DNA of 10,858 bases. Source: Puniceicoccales bacterium (lineage in GTDB: Bacteria; Verrucomicrobiota; Verrucomicrobiia; Opitutales; JAIRKQ01). Shown here piece after piece: positions 1-7,096 of this stretch. The position numbers and the translations under genes are program-made. Below the pieces are notes generated by a model. The model made no database searches, was not told where the DNA came from, and was given only the letters and a program-made list of their open reading frames with translations. Location of the stretch: positions 1 through 10,858 of the forward strand of contig JAITET010000019.1 of the NCBI GenBank assembly GCA_031281895.1. The letters run 5' to 3'. The stretch's first letter is position 1, and every line of letters begins with the position of its first letter.

Positions 1-896
1 GCAGCTATGTTGGCAAATTTTGCTGCTTGAATAAGAGGTGCTCCGGCGGCAAGTGCTACCGTCAGGCAAGCAATTGACGTATCTCCAGCCCCTGAAACGT
101 CGAAAACCTCCCTGGCATATGTTGGGATGCGAAGTATTTGCCTATCCGTGCCTCGTACGAGCATGCCATCCGTGCCGAGGGTAATTACTAGGTTTTTTGG
201 TGAGTATTTACCGCATATTATGTCACAGATTTTTTCCAAAGGCGGTTCCTCATGGGGTTCTATTTCAAGCCCTGCGAGCTGAACAGATTCCGCTTTGTTT
301 GGGGTAATGAGCGATACGCCGGAAAAGTTTAACCTATTGATAGGTTTGGGATCCATCGCAATGAAAACATCTTCCCCATTGGCCCCATGGATGAATTTTG
401 AAACATTGCGATTTGAAATTGTTCCCTTGGCATAGTCGGACAAAATTACCGCATCTACTCCTTTAATCTTTTCACAAATTTCATCCACCAGAGTGTCATC
501 TGCTATTTCATAGTGCGGCTTTCTATTTTCACGGTCAATGCGGCATAGCTGTTGCCCCCTAACCACAACACGAGATTTTGTAATCGTATCGACAGTCGCA
601 CTTGTAAATTTTGGATCAAAGTGAATTTTATTTTCCCGAAACAGACTTTTTGTCAGTTCTCCCATGGAATCCATACCGATTTTTCCAACAATTTCCGCAT
701 GACATCCCAGTTTGGCAACATTGAGTGCCACATTGGCAGCAGCCCCAAGGGTATATTTGTCATTTTCAACAACGACGACAGGGACAGGAGCTTCCGGAGA
801 AATTCTTACCGTATCACCAATCACATAGTGATCCAACATAATATCTCCGATAATCAACACTCGAAGTCCTGAAATTTTTGCCAAAAGATCTTTCAT
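1..896 (-). CDS. hldA: D-glycero-beta-D-manno-heptose-7-phosphate kinase (PfkB/ribokinase family), 3' end outside window
   Basis: This kinase phosphorylates D-glycero-D-manno-heptose 7-phosphate at C1 in the cytoplasm, a step of the ADP-heptose route for lipopolysaccharide core. Reading the minus strand from ATG at 896 gives 298 codons without a stop, running off the window edge. The N-terminus has the PfkB opening GDIMLDHY (residues 17-24), followed by an RISPEAPVPVV segment typical of RfaE1/HldE kinases and a GAAANVALNVA segment (substrate side). Near the end DVSGAGDT (266-273) supplies the anion hole and the catalytic base Asp272. The kinase domain of the family is about 320-330 residues, so only the last 20-30 residues are missing. 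Whether a nucleotidyltransferase domain follows (bifunctional HldE) cannot be seen, so the symbol could be hldE or rfaE1. The ligase remnant lies 29 nt upstream on the same strand. No good ribosome binding site is visible before the ATG. A GmhB-like phosphatase of the same pathway lies at 6371-6940. Confidence 0.93.
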   Translation of the reverse strand, partial: MKDLLAKISGLRVLIIGDIMLDHYVIGDTVRISPEAPVPVVVVENDKYTLGAAANVALNVAKLGCHAEIVGKIGMDSMGELTKSLFRENKIHFDPKFTSATVDTITKSRVVVRGQQLCRIDRENRKPHYEIADDTLVDEICEKIKGVDAVILSDYAKGTISNRNVSKFIHGANGEDVFIAMDPKPINRLNFSGVSLITPNKAESVQLAGLEIEPHEEPPLEKICDIICGKYSPKNLVITLGTDGMLVRGTDRQILRIPTYAREVFDVSGAGDTSIACLTVALAAGAPLIQAAKFANIA

Positions 897-925
897 CACA
901 CCATGAAATCACATTCGCCTTCGAC

Positions 926-1624
926 TTACAAATATAAAAAGTTGAAATTTTTGACCAGTGTTTTTTCAATGGAAAAACTTTTTATATTTGAGGTTATCTT
1001 GAATTTTTTTGAAAAATTTTCGAGTTTTGTCAGAAAAAATTTTTCGAAAACCTTTATAAATGGATATAGAAATTTTCTAGGAGAAATGGCAATTGCCAGC
1101 TCAATGGCACTGCCCCGCTTCAGGGTTCCCAGCTTAGCTCGTTTCCCCCACCACAGCCATTCGAATAGCGGTTCTATGCAATAGGGGAAATATTTTTTAC
1201 CATTGAGAATTACCGTATCAGAAATCTTCCCGCAGCACCAAATTCTGTCTCGTTGATCCATGAAGCCATATAGCCCCGTATGGGTAAATCCAGATGAAAC
1301 TGAAGTTTTAAAAACGATTTCACCGAAATGTCCAAGGGGCAACATTTCATAGCTATGTCCGAAATCATTCTTTTCGGAAATCTGTATTATTCTAGCATCA
1401 AAGTTTTCCTTCACGTACCCCAAAACAATTCCTGCCCCACAACATTGTAAAATCCAGCATCGATCACGGAATTCTTTCGGAGATAGATGAAAAAACGGAA
1501 AGCTTTTGTAAATTTCATCGGCGATGCTGCGAAAATCACGCATTGCTAAAAAATATTTCAATCGTGTCCCCATAGACATTGCCAAGCGATTTGCCAACAT
1601 TGGCAACAAAAGCTTGTCGGGCAA
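926..1624 (-). pseudogene. C-terminal remnant of an AMP-binding (ANL superfamily) ligase, OleC-like
   Basis: A 232-codon open frame that begins at TTG, three codons after an in-frame TGA, and ends at TAA. It resembles only the second half of fatty-acid/OleC-type adenylating enzymes. The segment RLAMSMGTRLKYFLAM matches the region before the ATP motifs, and GAGIVLGY followed by ARIIQISE and LPLGHFGEIVF matches the core just ahead of the hinge. HTGLYGFMDQRDRIWCCGKI (115-134) corresponds to the usual TGDLGY-x-D-x-x-GR-x-WFCGRK stretch. The N-terminal half with the Thr/Ser/Gly-rich phosphate loop is absent. The invariant ribose-binding Asp of TGD is Leu118 here, and the hinge GRK reads GKI. The aromatic/glutamate motif of the family (PYGATE-like) is not recognisable. 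Full-length members have about 550 residues. I infer a decayed or 5'-truncated gene. A divergent short protein cannot be excluded. The xerC-like gene starts 36 bp away on the other strand, where the missing half would be expected. Confidence 0.6.
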
Positions 1625-1660
1625 TGGAAAAATTCATTAAATTGTGGCCTTAATTTTCGA

Positions 1661-2563
1661 ATGTTGCAAACCAACGATAAAAGTTTATCCCAATACTATG
1701 AATACATTCGCAGCGAACGTAGATTTTCGCCCGCTACTCTGACCACCTATAAAAACGCCATTGAGGTGTTCATTGATTGGAAATTTCAGAAAGGCACCAT
1801 TGATTTTTCAACGGTATCCCACCGGGACTTACAGGATTTCATCATCGAGGAACAGAGAAATCGGAAACGAACGACGGTCCACAATCACATTTCTGCCCTG
1901 CGCTCATTGTTTGGATTTTTGTTTGAAAATAAATACCTAGAAACAAATCCTTCCCTCGAGTTAATTACTCCGAAACTTGAAAAGACATTGCCAAAAATTT
2001 TTACACTATCTCAGATAAAAAGCTTACTGTCAGCGCCATTAGCCGCCTTAAATAATGGCAGAATTACACGGCAGATTGCGTTTCGCGATATTATGATCTT
2101 AGAGCTTTTCTATGGGGCAGGGCTACGCATTAGTGAACTTAGAAATATCAAATTCGACGACATCGACTTTGACAGTTGTGTGTTAAAGGTTGTCGGGAAA
2201 CGGAATAGGGAGCGTCTATGCCCATTCCCTGTTGCAGCAGGCAATGCCATAAAACAATATTTAAACATTATCTGTGCCACGCCATCACAAAAGCAACTTC
2301 TTGAACATAATGGAAAGCTGCTTACCGTCCGAGAGATACAGTATCGGTTAAAATTTTATTTGCAGCTATCGGGCCTTCCCATGGATTTATCACCCCACAA
2401 AATTAGACATTCCTACGCAACCCATTTGCTAAATGCAGGTGCAGATCTGCGCCTGTTACAGGAATTGCTTGGCCATACCAACCTTTCCTCCACCCAGATC
2501 TATACCCACATCGATTCGTCGAGGATGAAAAGTGTTCACAAAAGCTGCCACCCACGGGCATGA
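1661..2563 (+). CDS. xerC: Tyrosine recombinase, XerC/XerD type
   Basis: A site-specific recombinase of 300 residues, the usual Xer length. In its family these enzymes resolve chromosome dimers at dif with a partner Xer and FtsK. The N-terminal SAM-like core-binding domain (about 1-95) has the Xer signature of a short acidic start, then YIRSERRFSPATLTTY and a basic helix with SALRSLFGFLFENKYLETNP. The catalytic domain carries all six residues expected: Arg156 (GLRISEL), Lys180 (VVGKRN), His246 and Arg249 (SPHKIRHSYATHLL), His272 (LLGHTN) and nucleophile Tyr281 (QIYTHID). The PKLEKTLPK linker resembles XerC more than XerD, but the assignment between the two is not certain. ATG at 1661 fits the family N-terminus. 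The stop overlaps the next start by ATGA, so translation is probably coupled. The gene looks intact and chromosomal in type, not like a phage or integron integrase. Confidence 0.9.
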   Translation: MLQTNDKSLSQYYEYIRSERRFSPATLTTYKNAIEVFIDWKFQKGTIDFSTVSHRDLQDFIIEEQRNRKRTTVHNHISALRSLFGFLFENKYLETNPSLELITPKLEKTLPKIFTLSQIKSLLSAPLAALNNGRITRQIAFRDIMILELFYGAGLRISELRNIKFDDIDFDSCVLKVVGKRNRERLCPFPVAAGNAIKQYLNIICATPSQKQLLEHNGKLLTVREIQYRLKFYLQLSGLPMDLSPHKIRHSYATHLLNAGADLRLLQELLGHTNLSSTQIYTHIDSSRMKSVHKSCHPRA

Positions 2564-3657
2564 CAAAATCATGGTCTCTTTGGGAAAAATACAAAAATAG
2601 GTCAATACCTTTTTGCTTGCCAAGATTTTGTCACGTCGATATAAAGCCTCCCATGATTGATGGCACGAATGATACTACCATACTCGATATTATGTCCTCA
2701 GACAGTGGTTTAAAGTTTAGCATTGTTGCTATTATAAAACTTGTCGAAGCAAAATTAGCCAAAAATAATACCGAGTATTTGTCTATTACCATTGGAGACA
2801 AAAATGCCACGTGTCTGTGTAAAGTCTTCGGCAGTTCTTCCATGTATAACTTTTTTAAAACCGTAGAGCCCGGAACAATAGTACTCGTGGAAGGGATCAC
2901 GAGGAATTACAAGGGTGTATTTTCTCCGGACATAACATTTGCACGCATTCTGAGTGATAATGAAATTGCCCGTGGCGATTATCTACAAAAGGTGACCATC
3001 TGTGCCGATGAGGGTATGGAGACTTTAAAGAATGAATTAAGTGGAATGATTGCGACCATTGACGATGAAGGACTCAGATTGGTCGTCGGGGAAGTAATCA
3101 AGGAACTTGGGGAAGATTTTTACAATAAGGCCGCTGGAATTTCCATGCATCATGCCTATAAGAATGGGTTATTGGAACATACGGTTCACACCGCCAGAGC
3201 AGGGAAAAATCTCTTGCCCCTATATCCTTTTGTGGACCACGACATTGCCATGGCGGGCTTACTATTGCACGACATAGGAAAGGTTTTAGAATACACAAGT
3301 GACGAGGTTCCCCAGCGGACGAAAATAGGCATTTTGCAAGGACACTTGGTTCTTGGCTACAGGCTCATTCGAAAGGTTGCCATCCAAAATAAATTAAACG
3401 GTGAAATTTTGGAACGCCTTGAACATATTCTTTTGAGCCATCACAATGATCCTGAATTTGGAGCTGTTGTGCGTCCTGCCACTCCAGAGGCAGTATTTGT
3501 TGCTCTAATTGACAATCTAGACGCCAAAATGGGAATGGTGGAGCAACTGTTGCGTTCGACCCCAAGTAAAAATGTTTTTTCCGACTTCCACAAAGGGCTG
3601 GAAGGGAAGTTGCTTGTTATGCCCATTGATTCATCCATCGATGGAGAATTGAATTAG
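2560..3657 (+). CDS. YhaM-like 3'-5' exoribonuclease: OB-fold plus HD domain
   Basis: The protein combines a nucleic-acid-binding OB-fold (about residues 40-130 of the long form, with YLSITIGDKNATCLCKVFG and the V-P-G-T-I-V-L-VEG stretch) with a metal-dependent HD phosphohydrolase domain. The HD signature is complete: HHAYKNGLLEHT (197-208), LLHDIGK with His237-Asp238, LSHHN (His294-His295) and LIDNLDAKM (Asp318). This architecture is that of the YhaM/CBF1 family, which degrades RNA or single-stranded DNA 3' to 5'; the substrate here is not shown. I chose ATG 2560, overlapping the recombinase stop by four bases. However, the first 31 residues are not family-like, and ATG 2653 (Met32, just before TTILDI, where family members usually begin) may be the true start. 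Neither start has a clear Shine-Dalgarno sequence. The pseudouridine synthase follows after 2 nt, suggesting an RNA-metabolism operon. Confidence 0.88.
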   Translation: MTKSWSLWEKYKNRSIPFCLPRFCHVDIKPPMIDGTNDTTILDIMSSDSGLKFSIVAIIKLVEAKLAKNNTEYLSITIGDKNATCLCKVFGSSSMYNFFKTVEPGTIVLVEGITRNYKGVFSPDITFARILSDNEIARGDYLQKVTICADEGMETLKNELSGMIATIDDEGLRLVVGEVIKELGEDFYNKAAGISMHHAYKNGLLEHTVHTARAGKNLLPLYPFVDHDIAMAGLLLHDIGKVLEYTSDEVPQRTKIGILQGHLVLGYRLIRKVAIQNKLNGEILERLEHILLSHHNDPEFGAVVRPATPEAVFVALIDNLDAKMGMVEQLLRSTPSKNVFSDFHKGLEGKLLVMPIDSSIDGELN

Positions 3658-3659
3658 CT

Positions 3660-4424
3660 GTGCCCCACGGACTGCAAAAATTTCTACATGAAAATACTGC
3701 CATCGTCAAATGCGATGAAAATGGTCTCGTGGCTGTGGAAAAACCATGCGGTGTTTTGTCACACCCAAATGCGGGAAACGACCCATCGGATGCTCTTTTT
3801 CGGTGTCCCTACGATTTTGACGAACAGGCCTATACTTGCAAAGGATTCGGCAAGGTATATTTACTTAACCGTTTGGATGCTCCAGTATCTGGAGTGATTT
3901 TGGTAGGTTTAAACCCAAAGGTCGCGGAAGCCGTAAAAATTGCCTTCGAAAGCAAAAAAGTTTTTAAACAATATGTAGCCTTGGTCAAAGGATATCCAAG
4001 GTACAAAAATGCCGTTTGGCGTTCTCGTTTGGATAAAAATTTTATCGGGAAATCCATAAAAATGTCGCCGGGAAGTGGATTTTTCGCGGAAACGAAGTGT
4101 TTCTTGGTCGAATCCTTCCGCCTATGTGGCGTAACCCTAAGCATTTTAAATTTGTTCCCTGTTACTGGACGAACCCACCAACTGCGCGTGCATTGTTCCC
4201 AACATGCATTGCCAATCGTGGGGGATGAAACCTATGGTGATGCCAAATTCAATGCGGTATTTAAAAAAAACTACGAAAGTTACCGCCTTTTCCTTCATTC
4301 CGAAAAAATTTCTTTGACCTATGTGCTAGGAAGGAAGATTTTTACATTCCATGCCCATAGCTCAATCAATTTTGTCGAACTTTTAAAAAATTTTATAGGG
4401 AATCATATCCGCAGTTCATCTTAA
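3660..4424 (+). CDS. RluA-family RNA pseudouridine synthase
   Basis: A 254-residue pseudouridine synthase of the RluA/RsuA type, which isomerises uridine in rRNA or tRNA. An early VAVEKPCGVLSHP motif (about 25-37) is the family entry strand. The catalytic Asp is Asp73 in LNRLDAPVSG (the usual HRLD has Asn in place of His, as in some subgroups). The conserved closing motif GRTHQLRVH lies at 170-178, followed by IVGDETYGD. There is no N-terminal S4 RNA-binding domain, so it resembles the short RluA-like enzymes. The target uridine cannot be deduced. The start is GTG at 3660, two bases after the stop of the HD exonuclease; a GGAG at 3643-3646 is 13 nt upstream, somewhat far, and translational coupling is likely. 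The product is cytoplasmic and looks intact. Confidence 0.88.
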   Translation: MPHGLQKFLHENTAIVKCDENGLVAVEKPCGVLSHPNAGNDPSDALFRCPYDFDEQAYTCKGFGKVYLLNRLDAPVSGVILVGLNPKVAEAVKIAFESKKVFKQYVALVKGYPRYKNAVWRSRLDKNFIGKSIKMSPGSGFFAETKCFLVESFRLCGVTLSILNLFPVTGRTHQLRVHCSQHALPIVGDETYGDAKFNAVFKKNYESYRLFLHSEKISLTYVLGRKIFTFHAHSSINFVELLKNFIGNHIRSSS

Positions 4425-4509
4425 AACACCCATCAATCGCAGTGAAAGGTGAATTTTTTCTAAAAAAGCCATTGCTTATTTTTAAAAAAAATTTTCCATA
4501 GGTAAATAG
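4425..4509. other. 85-nt intergenic gap before upp
   Basis: AT-rich with runs of T and A (about 4452-4467 and 4478-4494). An AGG at 4499-4501 is the likely weak ribosome binding site for upp. I see no convincing terminator hairpin and no good promoter pair, so I cannot say whether upp has its own promoter or continues the upstream operon. Confidence 0.5.
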
Positions 4510-5130
4510 ATGACACTACACGTATTAGGACATCCTCTTGCAAGTAAGATTTTGACGGATTTGCGTGACAAAAATACTCCGGCAACAAGATTTCGTGAGT
4601 TGGGAAAGCAATTGACATATTTCCTATTGATTGAAGCAACCCGAGGACTAAAAACCAAGCTGAAAAATATAGAAACTCCATTGGCAGATTTCGACGGTAC
4701 AGACTTGGGACAGTCGATTGTCGTTGTGCCAATTTTGAGGGCAGGATTGATCATGTTGCAACCGGCCATAGATATACTACAGGATGTTTCCATAGGATAT
4801 ATTGGCATGGAACGCGACGAAACAACGGCGTTGGCTCGAACGTATTATTGCAAATTACCAAACCTGAATGATAAGTTTGTGGTTGTGATTGACCCCATGT
4901 TGGCTACAGGCCATTCGGCCGAGTTAGCCCTTGAAACTGTACTCCAGCAAAATCCTAGCAACGTTGTCATGGTTTCCATGATTGCAGCTCCGGAAGGGAT
5001 AAGATATTTGGAAAATCTATTCCCTGCCATTCCAATTTATACGGCTGCGGTCGATGAAAGATTGGATAAGCACAAATTTATCTTTCCAGGACTTGGAGAT
5101 TTTGGTGACCGGGCATACGACACAAACTGA
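4510..5130 (+). CDS. upp: Uracil phosphoribosyltransferase
   Basis: This salvage enzyme converts uracil and PRPP to UMP. The 206-residue length is normal for Upp (about 208). Family landmarks are in order: TRFRELGKQLTYFLLIEATRG near the N-terminus, VVVPILRAGLIM (flexible-loop region), IGMERDETT, the PRPP-binding loop DPMLATGHS (128-136) and the uracil-binding C-terminus GLGDFGDRAYDT (194-205). The second Gly of the common DPMLATGGS loop is His135 here, which is unusual. The third position of GDAGDR is Phe instead of Ala. Otherwise the protein is intact. ATG 4510 follows the AGG at 4499-4501 with a suitable spacer. A small membrane-protein gene begins one base after the stop. Confidence 0.95.
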   Translation: MTLHVLGHPLASKILTDLRDKNTPATRFRELGKQLTYFLLIEATRGLKTKLKNIETPLADFDGTDLGQSIVVVPILRAGLIMLQPAIDILQDVSIGYIGMERDETTALARTYYCKLPNLNDKFVVVIDPMLATGHSAELALETVLQQNPSNVVMVSMIAAPEGIRYLENLFPAIPIYTAAVDERLDKHKFIFPGLGDFGDRAYDTN

Positions 5131-5131
5131 A

Positions 5132-5320
5132 ATGATGATATTGAAGAAAATAATAAAATTTTGCGATTTCACAGATCGGGTGATAATCAAGTGTCTGTTG
5201 GAGGGTATTTGTGTTGGTATATTTTCATTTTTAGCCATGTTAGCCGCATACGTATCAGGTGTGTGCAAATATAACATTAAATTATTTAGGGCGAAACGTG
5301 ATGATACAAGTATCCATTAG
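5132..5320 (+). CDS. Small single-helix membrane protein, unknown
   Basis: A 62-residue frame starting ATGATG one base after the upp stop. The N-terminus is basic (KKIIK), and residues from about 24 to 46 (LLEGICVGIFSFLAMLAAYV and neighbours) form one hydrophobic helix. The C-terminus is basic and soluble (KLFRAKRDD). The small basic and hydrophobic pattern, the packing between two operon genes and a stop that overlaps the next gene by 20 nt support a real gene. I recognise no family. It may be a partner of the following membrane protein, by position only. Some three-Cys content (residues in CDF, IKC, VCK) is visible. Whether the first or second ATG is used is unclear. Confidence 0.55.
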   Translation: MMILKKIIKFCDFTDRVIIKCLLEGICVGIFSFLAMLAAYVSGVCKYNIKLFRAKRDDTSIH

Positions 5321-6365
5321 GCAATGGATCCTAATGCTAGCAAGCATGGTCGCATTGATGTTTGTGGGGAGCACATTAATGTTTGACACTAGTGGTTCCC
5401 TGAAAAATGATCATTCTGGGACCCAAAGTGGTGCTTTTCACCTAGTCTGCCATTGCAAACAATTTCTATTGTTCGTGCTTTTGATATCCTGCTGTGCGGC
5501 GAATAGTCTACAGAACTTTATCGGTTTGTTGACAATCGTGTGGAGTGTTTCCCTATTGGTATGTGGATATGGGGACACAAGATATGTCGCTAAAAAATTT
5601 GTAGCCTGCCATTGTTTGGCCATCGTTTTGTGTGCCTGCGCAGACATATTATACAAAAGAATAGGGTGGTGTACCTGCCCGATCCTATTGCATATCCTTG
5701 GATTTGGACTACTAATGCCCGTATACCCACTGAGCAGCTGGATCGATTCCTTTTTCTCACGGGCCCCATCACTATTTTTAAGTACCTGGTTGATCATCAT
5801 ACGCCCCGCTGTGGTTTCGTTCTTTCTATCAACCATGGGGCCGCTGCTTGCCATGAGAGAAAATACTTCAATTTATTTCCTTTTGTCCATAATGGTGTAT
5901 GGCTCACTGGGATTCGTTCCCATTCTATTTTTTCCCAAGGAAAAATTGCGGACCCTAACGGCATATATAGCATGCTGGCAAGGTGGATATATTTGGCTCT
6001 TTACCATGTACTTGCCGGTAAAAATGTTTGATCTGATCACGCTTTTAGCCATTACGCAGGGAATCTTTATGGCCATTATCATACAAGCTACAACCGTCCT
6101 ATACAAACACGCCAAGTCCGATTCCCTCAAAAACCTTAAAGAACTATTTGAATCGAACTATTTTGCCGCCATTTTTATAATGTCTGCCATGGTGTTTTTG
6201 ACAATTATGCCGCTTATTTTTGTTTATAAAAAGTCCATGTCCCCGTTGCCGCATGCCTTTGTCTATCAAATATTGGCCAGTATGGTATTGCCCACGATGT
6301 TCAATCTAAAAATTTACAAGTTAATGGGCAAATCGTCCCTTAAAGCTGATGAAATCTCATCGTAA
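5301..6365 (+). CDS. Divergent NuoM/NuoN-like (proton-antiporter subunit) polytopic membrane protein
   Basis: A 354-residue inner-membrane protein with about ten hydrophobic segments. A stretch around residues 134-170 (GFGLLMPVYPLSSW, then FLSTWLIIIRP) aligns by eye with the complex I antiporter-type signature (FAVKVPLFPFHTWLPD, then LLLKxGxYG). A later KLRTLTAYIACWQGGYIW resembles the K-x-L-x-AYSSIxQxGY motif. The two lysines of the proton channel are not present at those places: Leu138 stands where the TM7 Lys is expected, and Arg168 where the TM8 Lys is. Family members have 14 helices and about 480-510 residues, so this copy is short. I chose ATG 5301 with AGGG at 5287-5290; a longer GTG start at 5259 is possible. 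Neighbours are upp and the GmhB-like phosphatase, not nuo genes. The family call is tentative; a different polytopic family remains possible. Confidence 0.42.
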   Translation: MIQVSIRQWILMLASMVALMFVGSTLMFDTSGSLKNDHSGTQSGAFHLVCHCKQFLLFVLLISCCAANSLQNFIGLLTIVWSVSLLVCGYGDTRYVAKKFVACHCLAIVLCACADILYKRIGWCTCPILLHILGFGLLMPVYPLSSWIDSFFSRAPSLFLSTWLIIIRPAVVSFFLSTMGPLLAMRENTSIYFLLSIMVYGSLGFVPILFFPKEKLRTLTAYIACWQGGYIWLFTMYLPVKMFDLITLLAITQGIFMAIIIQATTVLYKHAKSDSLKNLKELFESNYFAAIFIMSAMVFLTIMPLIFVYKKSMSPLPHAFVYQILASMVLPTMFNLKIYKLMGKSSLKADEISS

Positions 6366-6370
6366 AGACA

Positions 6371-6940
6371 ATGGTTGCATCCAAAATAGCTATTTTCCTC
6401 GATAGGGATGGAACGATCATCGCCGACAAAAATTATCTCAAAGACCCAAATGGCGTTGAACTGCTACCTGGGGTAAGTGATGCCATTTCAAGTTTAAAAT
6501 TGGCCAAATGCATGCTGTTCCTATTCAGCAATCAGAGCGGAATAGGGCGAAGGATAATTTCCATGGATGACGTATCCAGGTGTAATTTGCGCATGATGGA
6601 GCTTCTCGGCCACGGATCGAACATATTCGATGCAATCTGCATAGCTCCGGAATCCCCCGATGATATTTCGGTTTATAGAAAACCATCTCCAAGGTTTATA
6701 GTCGAAATGATAAAAAAATTTGACCTTTCGAAGGAAAATTGTTACATGGTGGGGGACAAAGAAAGTGACATTCTTGCCGGCATAAATGCGCAAATAAATG
6801 CAATTTTGATTGTGGCCGATGGCGGAACAAAAACATCTTTTCTCCCACATCAAGAAAACAAAAGTACTAGGGTTTTTCCTTCACTTTTGGAGTTTTCGAA
6901 ATGGTTGCTTGGTGAAACATCCAGCGGAACTCAAAAATAG
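6371..6940 (+). CDS. gmhB: HAD-family phosphatase, GmhB/HisB-N-like
   Basis: In its family GmhB removes the C7 phosphate of D-glycero-D-manno-heptose 1,7-bisphosphate, the step after the HldA kinase. The 189 residues carry the HAD motifs: FLDRDGTI (nucleophile Asp11, acid/base Asp13), FSNQSGIG (motif II), YRKPSP (Lys104) and GDKESD (Asp129, Asp133) (motifs III-IV). Length and motif order match GmhB. The structural zinc ligands of classical GmhB (CxH, then CxCRKP) are missing: CIA at 90-92 and SVYRKP in place of CxCRKP. Zinc-free members exist in the family, so the function may be kept. The assignment rests partly on the pathway partner at the other end of the window. ATG 6371 begins five bases after the membrane-protein stop, with no clear ribosome binding site. 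Confidence 0.75.
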   Translation: MVASKIAIFLDRDGTIIADKNYLKDPNGVELLPGVSDAISSLKLAKCMLFLFSNQSGIGRRIISMDDVSRCNLRMMELLGHGSNIFDAICIAPESPDDISVYRKPSPRFIVEMIKKFDLSKENCYMVGDKESDILAGINAQINAILIVADGGTKTSFLPHQENKSTRVFPSLLEFSKWLLGETSSGTQK

Positions 6941-7096
6941 AATTATCTAAAAGTAAAATTATTTTGAGGTTAGTCAAAGCACAAAAGAGTGTAAAAGGAG
7001 GAAGATTGGAATCGATTTTCTGAAGGTTTGCTAATTTTCTATGATTTTTTAAAATTTTTGTTTCTATTTTTACAATTTCTATTATAATTTAGTACC
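6941..7096. other. 156-nt intergenic region with an orphan Shine-Dalgarno and mini-ORF
   Basis: A perfect AAGGAGG occurs at 6995-7001, and a TTG at 7006 four bases later opens only five codons before TGA (7021-7023). No gene follows at that spacing. It could be a leader peptide, a remnant of an old start, or chance. The rest is AT-rich, with the T-rich promoter region of the next gene from about 7046. Confidence 0.4.
7058..7088 (+). promoter_or_regulatory. Probable promoter of the 606-residue gene
   Basis: A consensus -10 hexamer TATAAT is at 7083-7088, only 8 bases before the ATG at 7097. The best -35 candidates are weak (TTGTTT at 7058-7063 with a 19-bp spacer, or TTTCTA at 7061-7066 with 16). 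Initiation would fall at about 7094-7097, giving a leaderless or nearly leaderless message. No Shine-Dalgarno sequence lies before the ATG. Confidence 0.5.

Noticed and set aside
903..1184. Plus-strand 93-codon frame over the ligase remnant
   Set aside because: The minus-strand frame carries recognisable ligase motifs; the plus frame shows none.
4452..4494. Possible terminator before upp
   Set aside because: The T-run and A-run pair only as A-T, with no GC-rich stem.
5259..5300. GTG start adding 14 residues to the NuoM/N-like protein
   Set aside because: ATG 5301 has a better placed AGGG site and a better fit to a membrane-protein N-terminus. The longer form would overlap the small gene by 62 nt.
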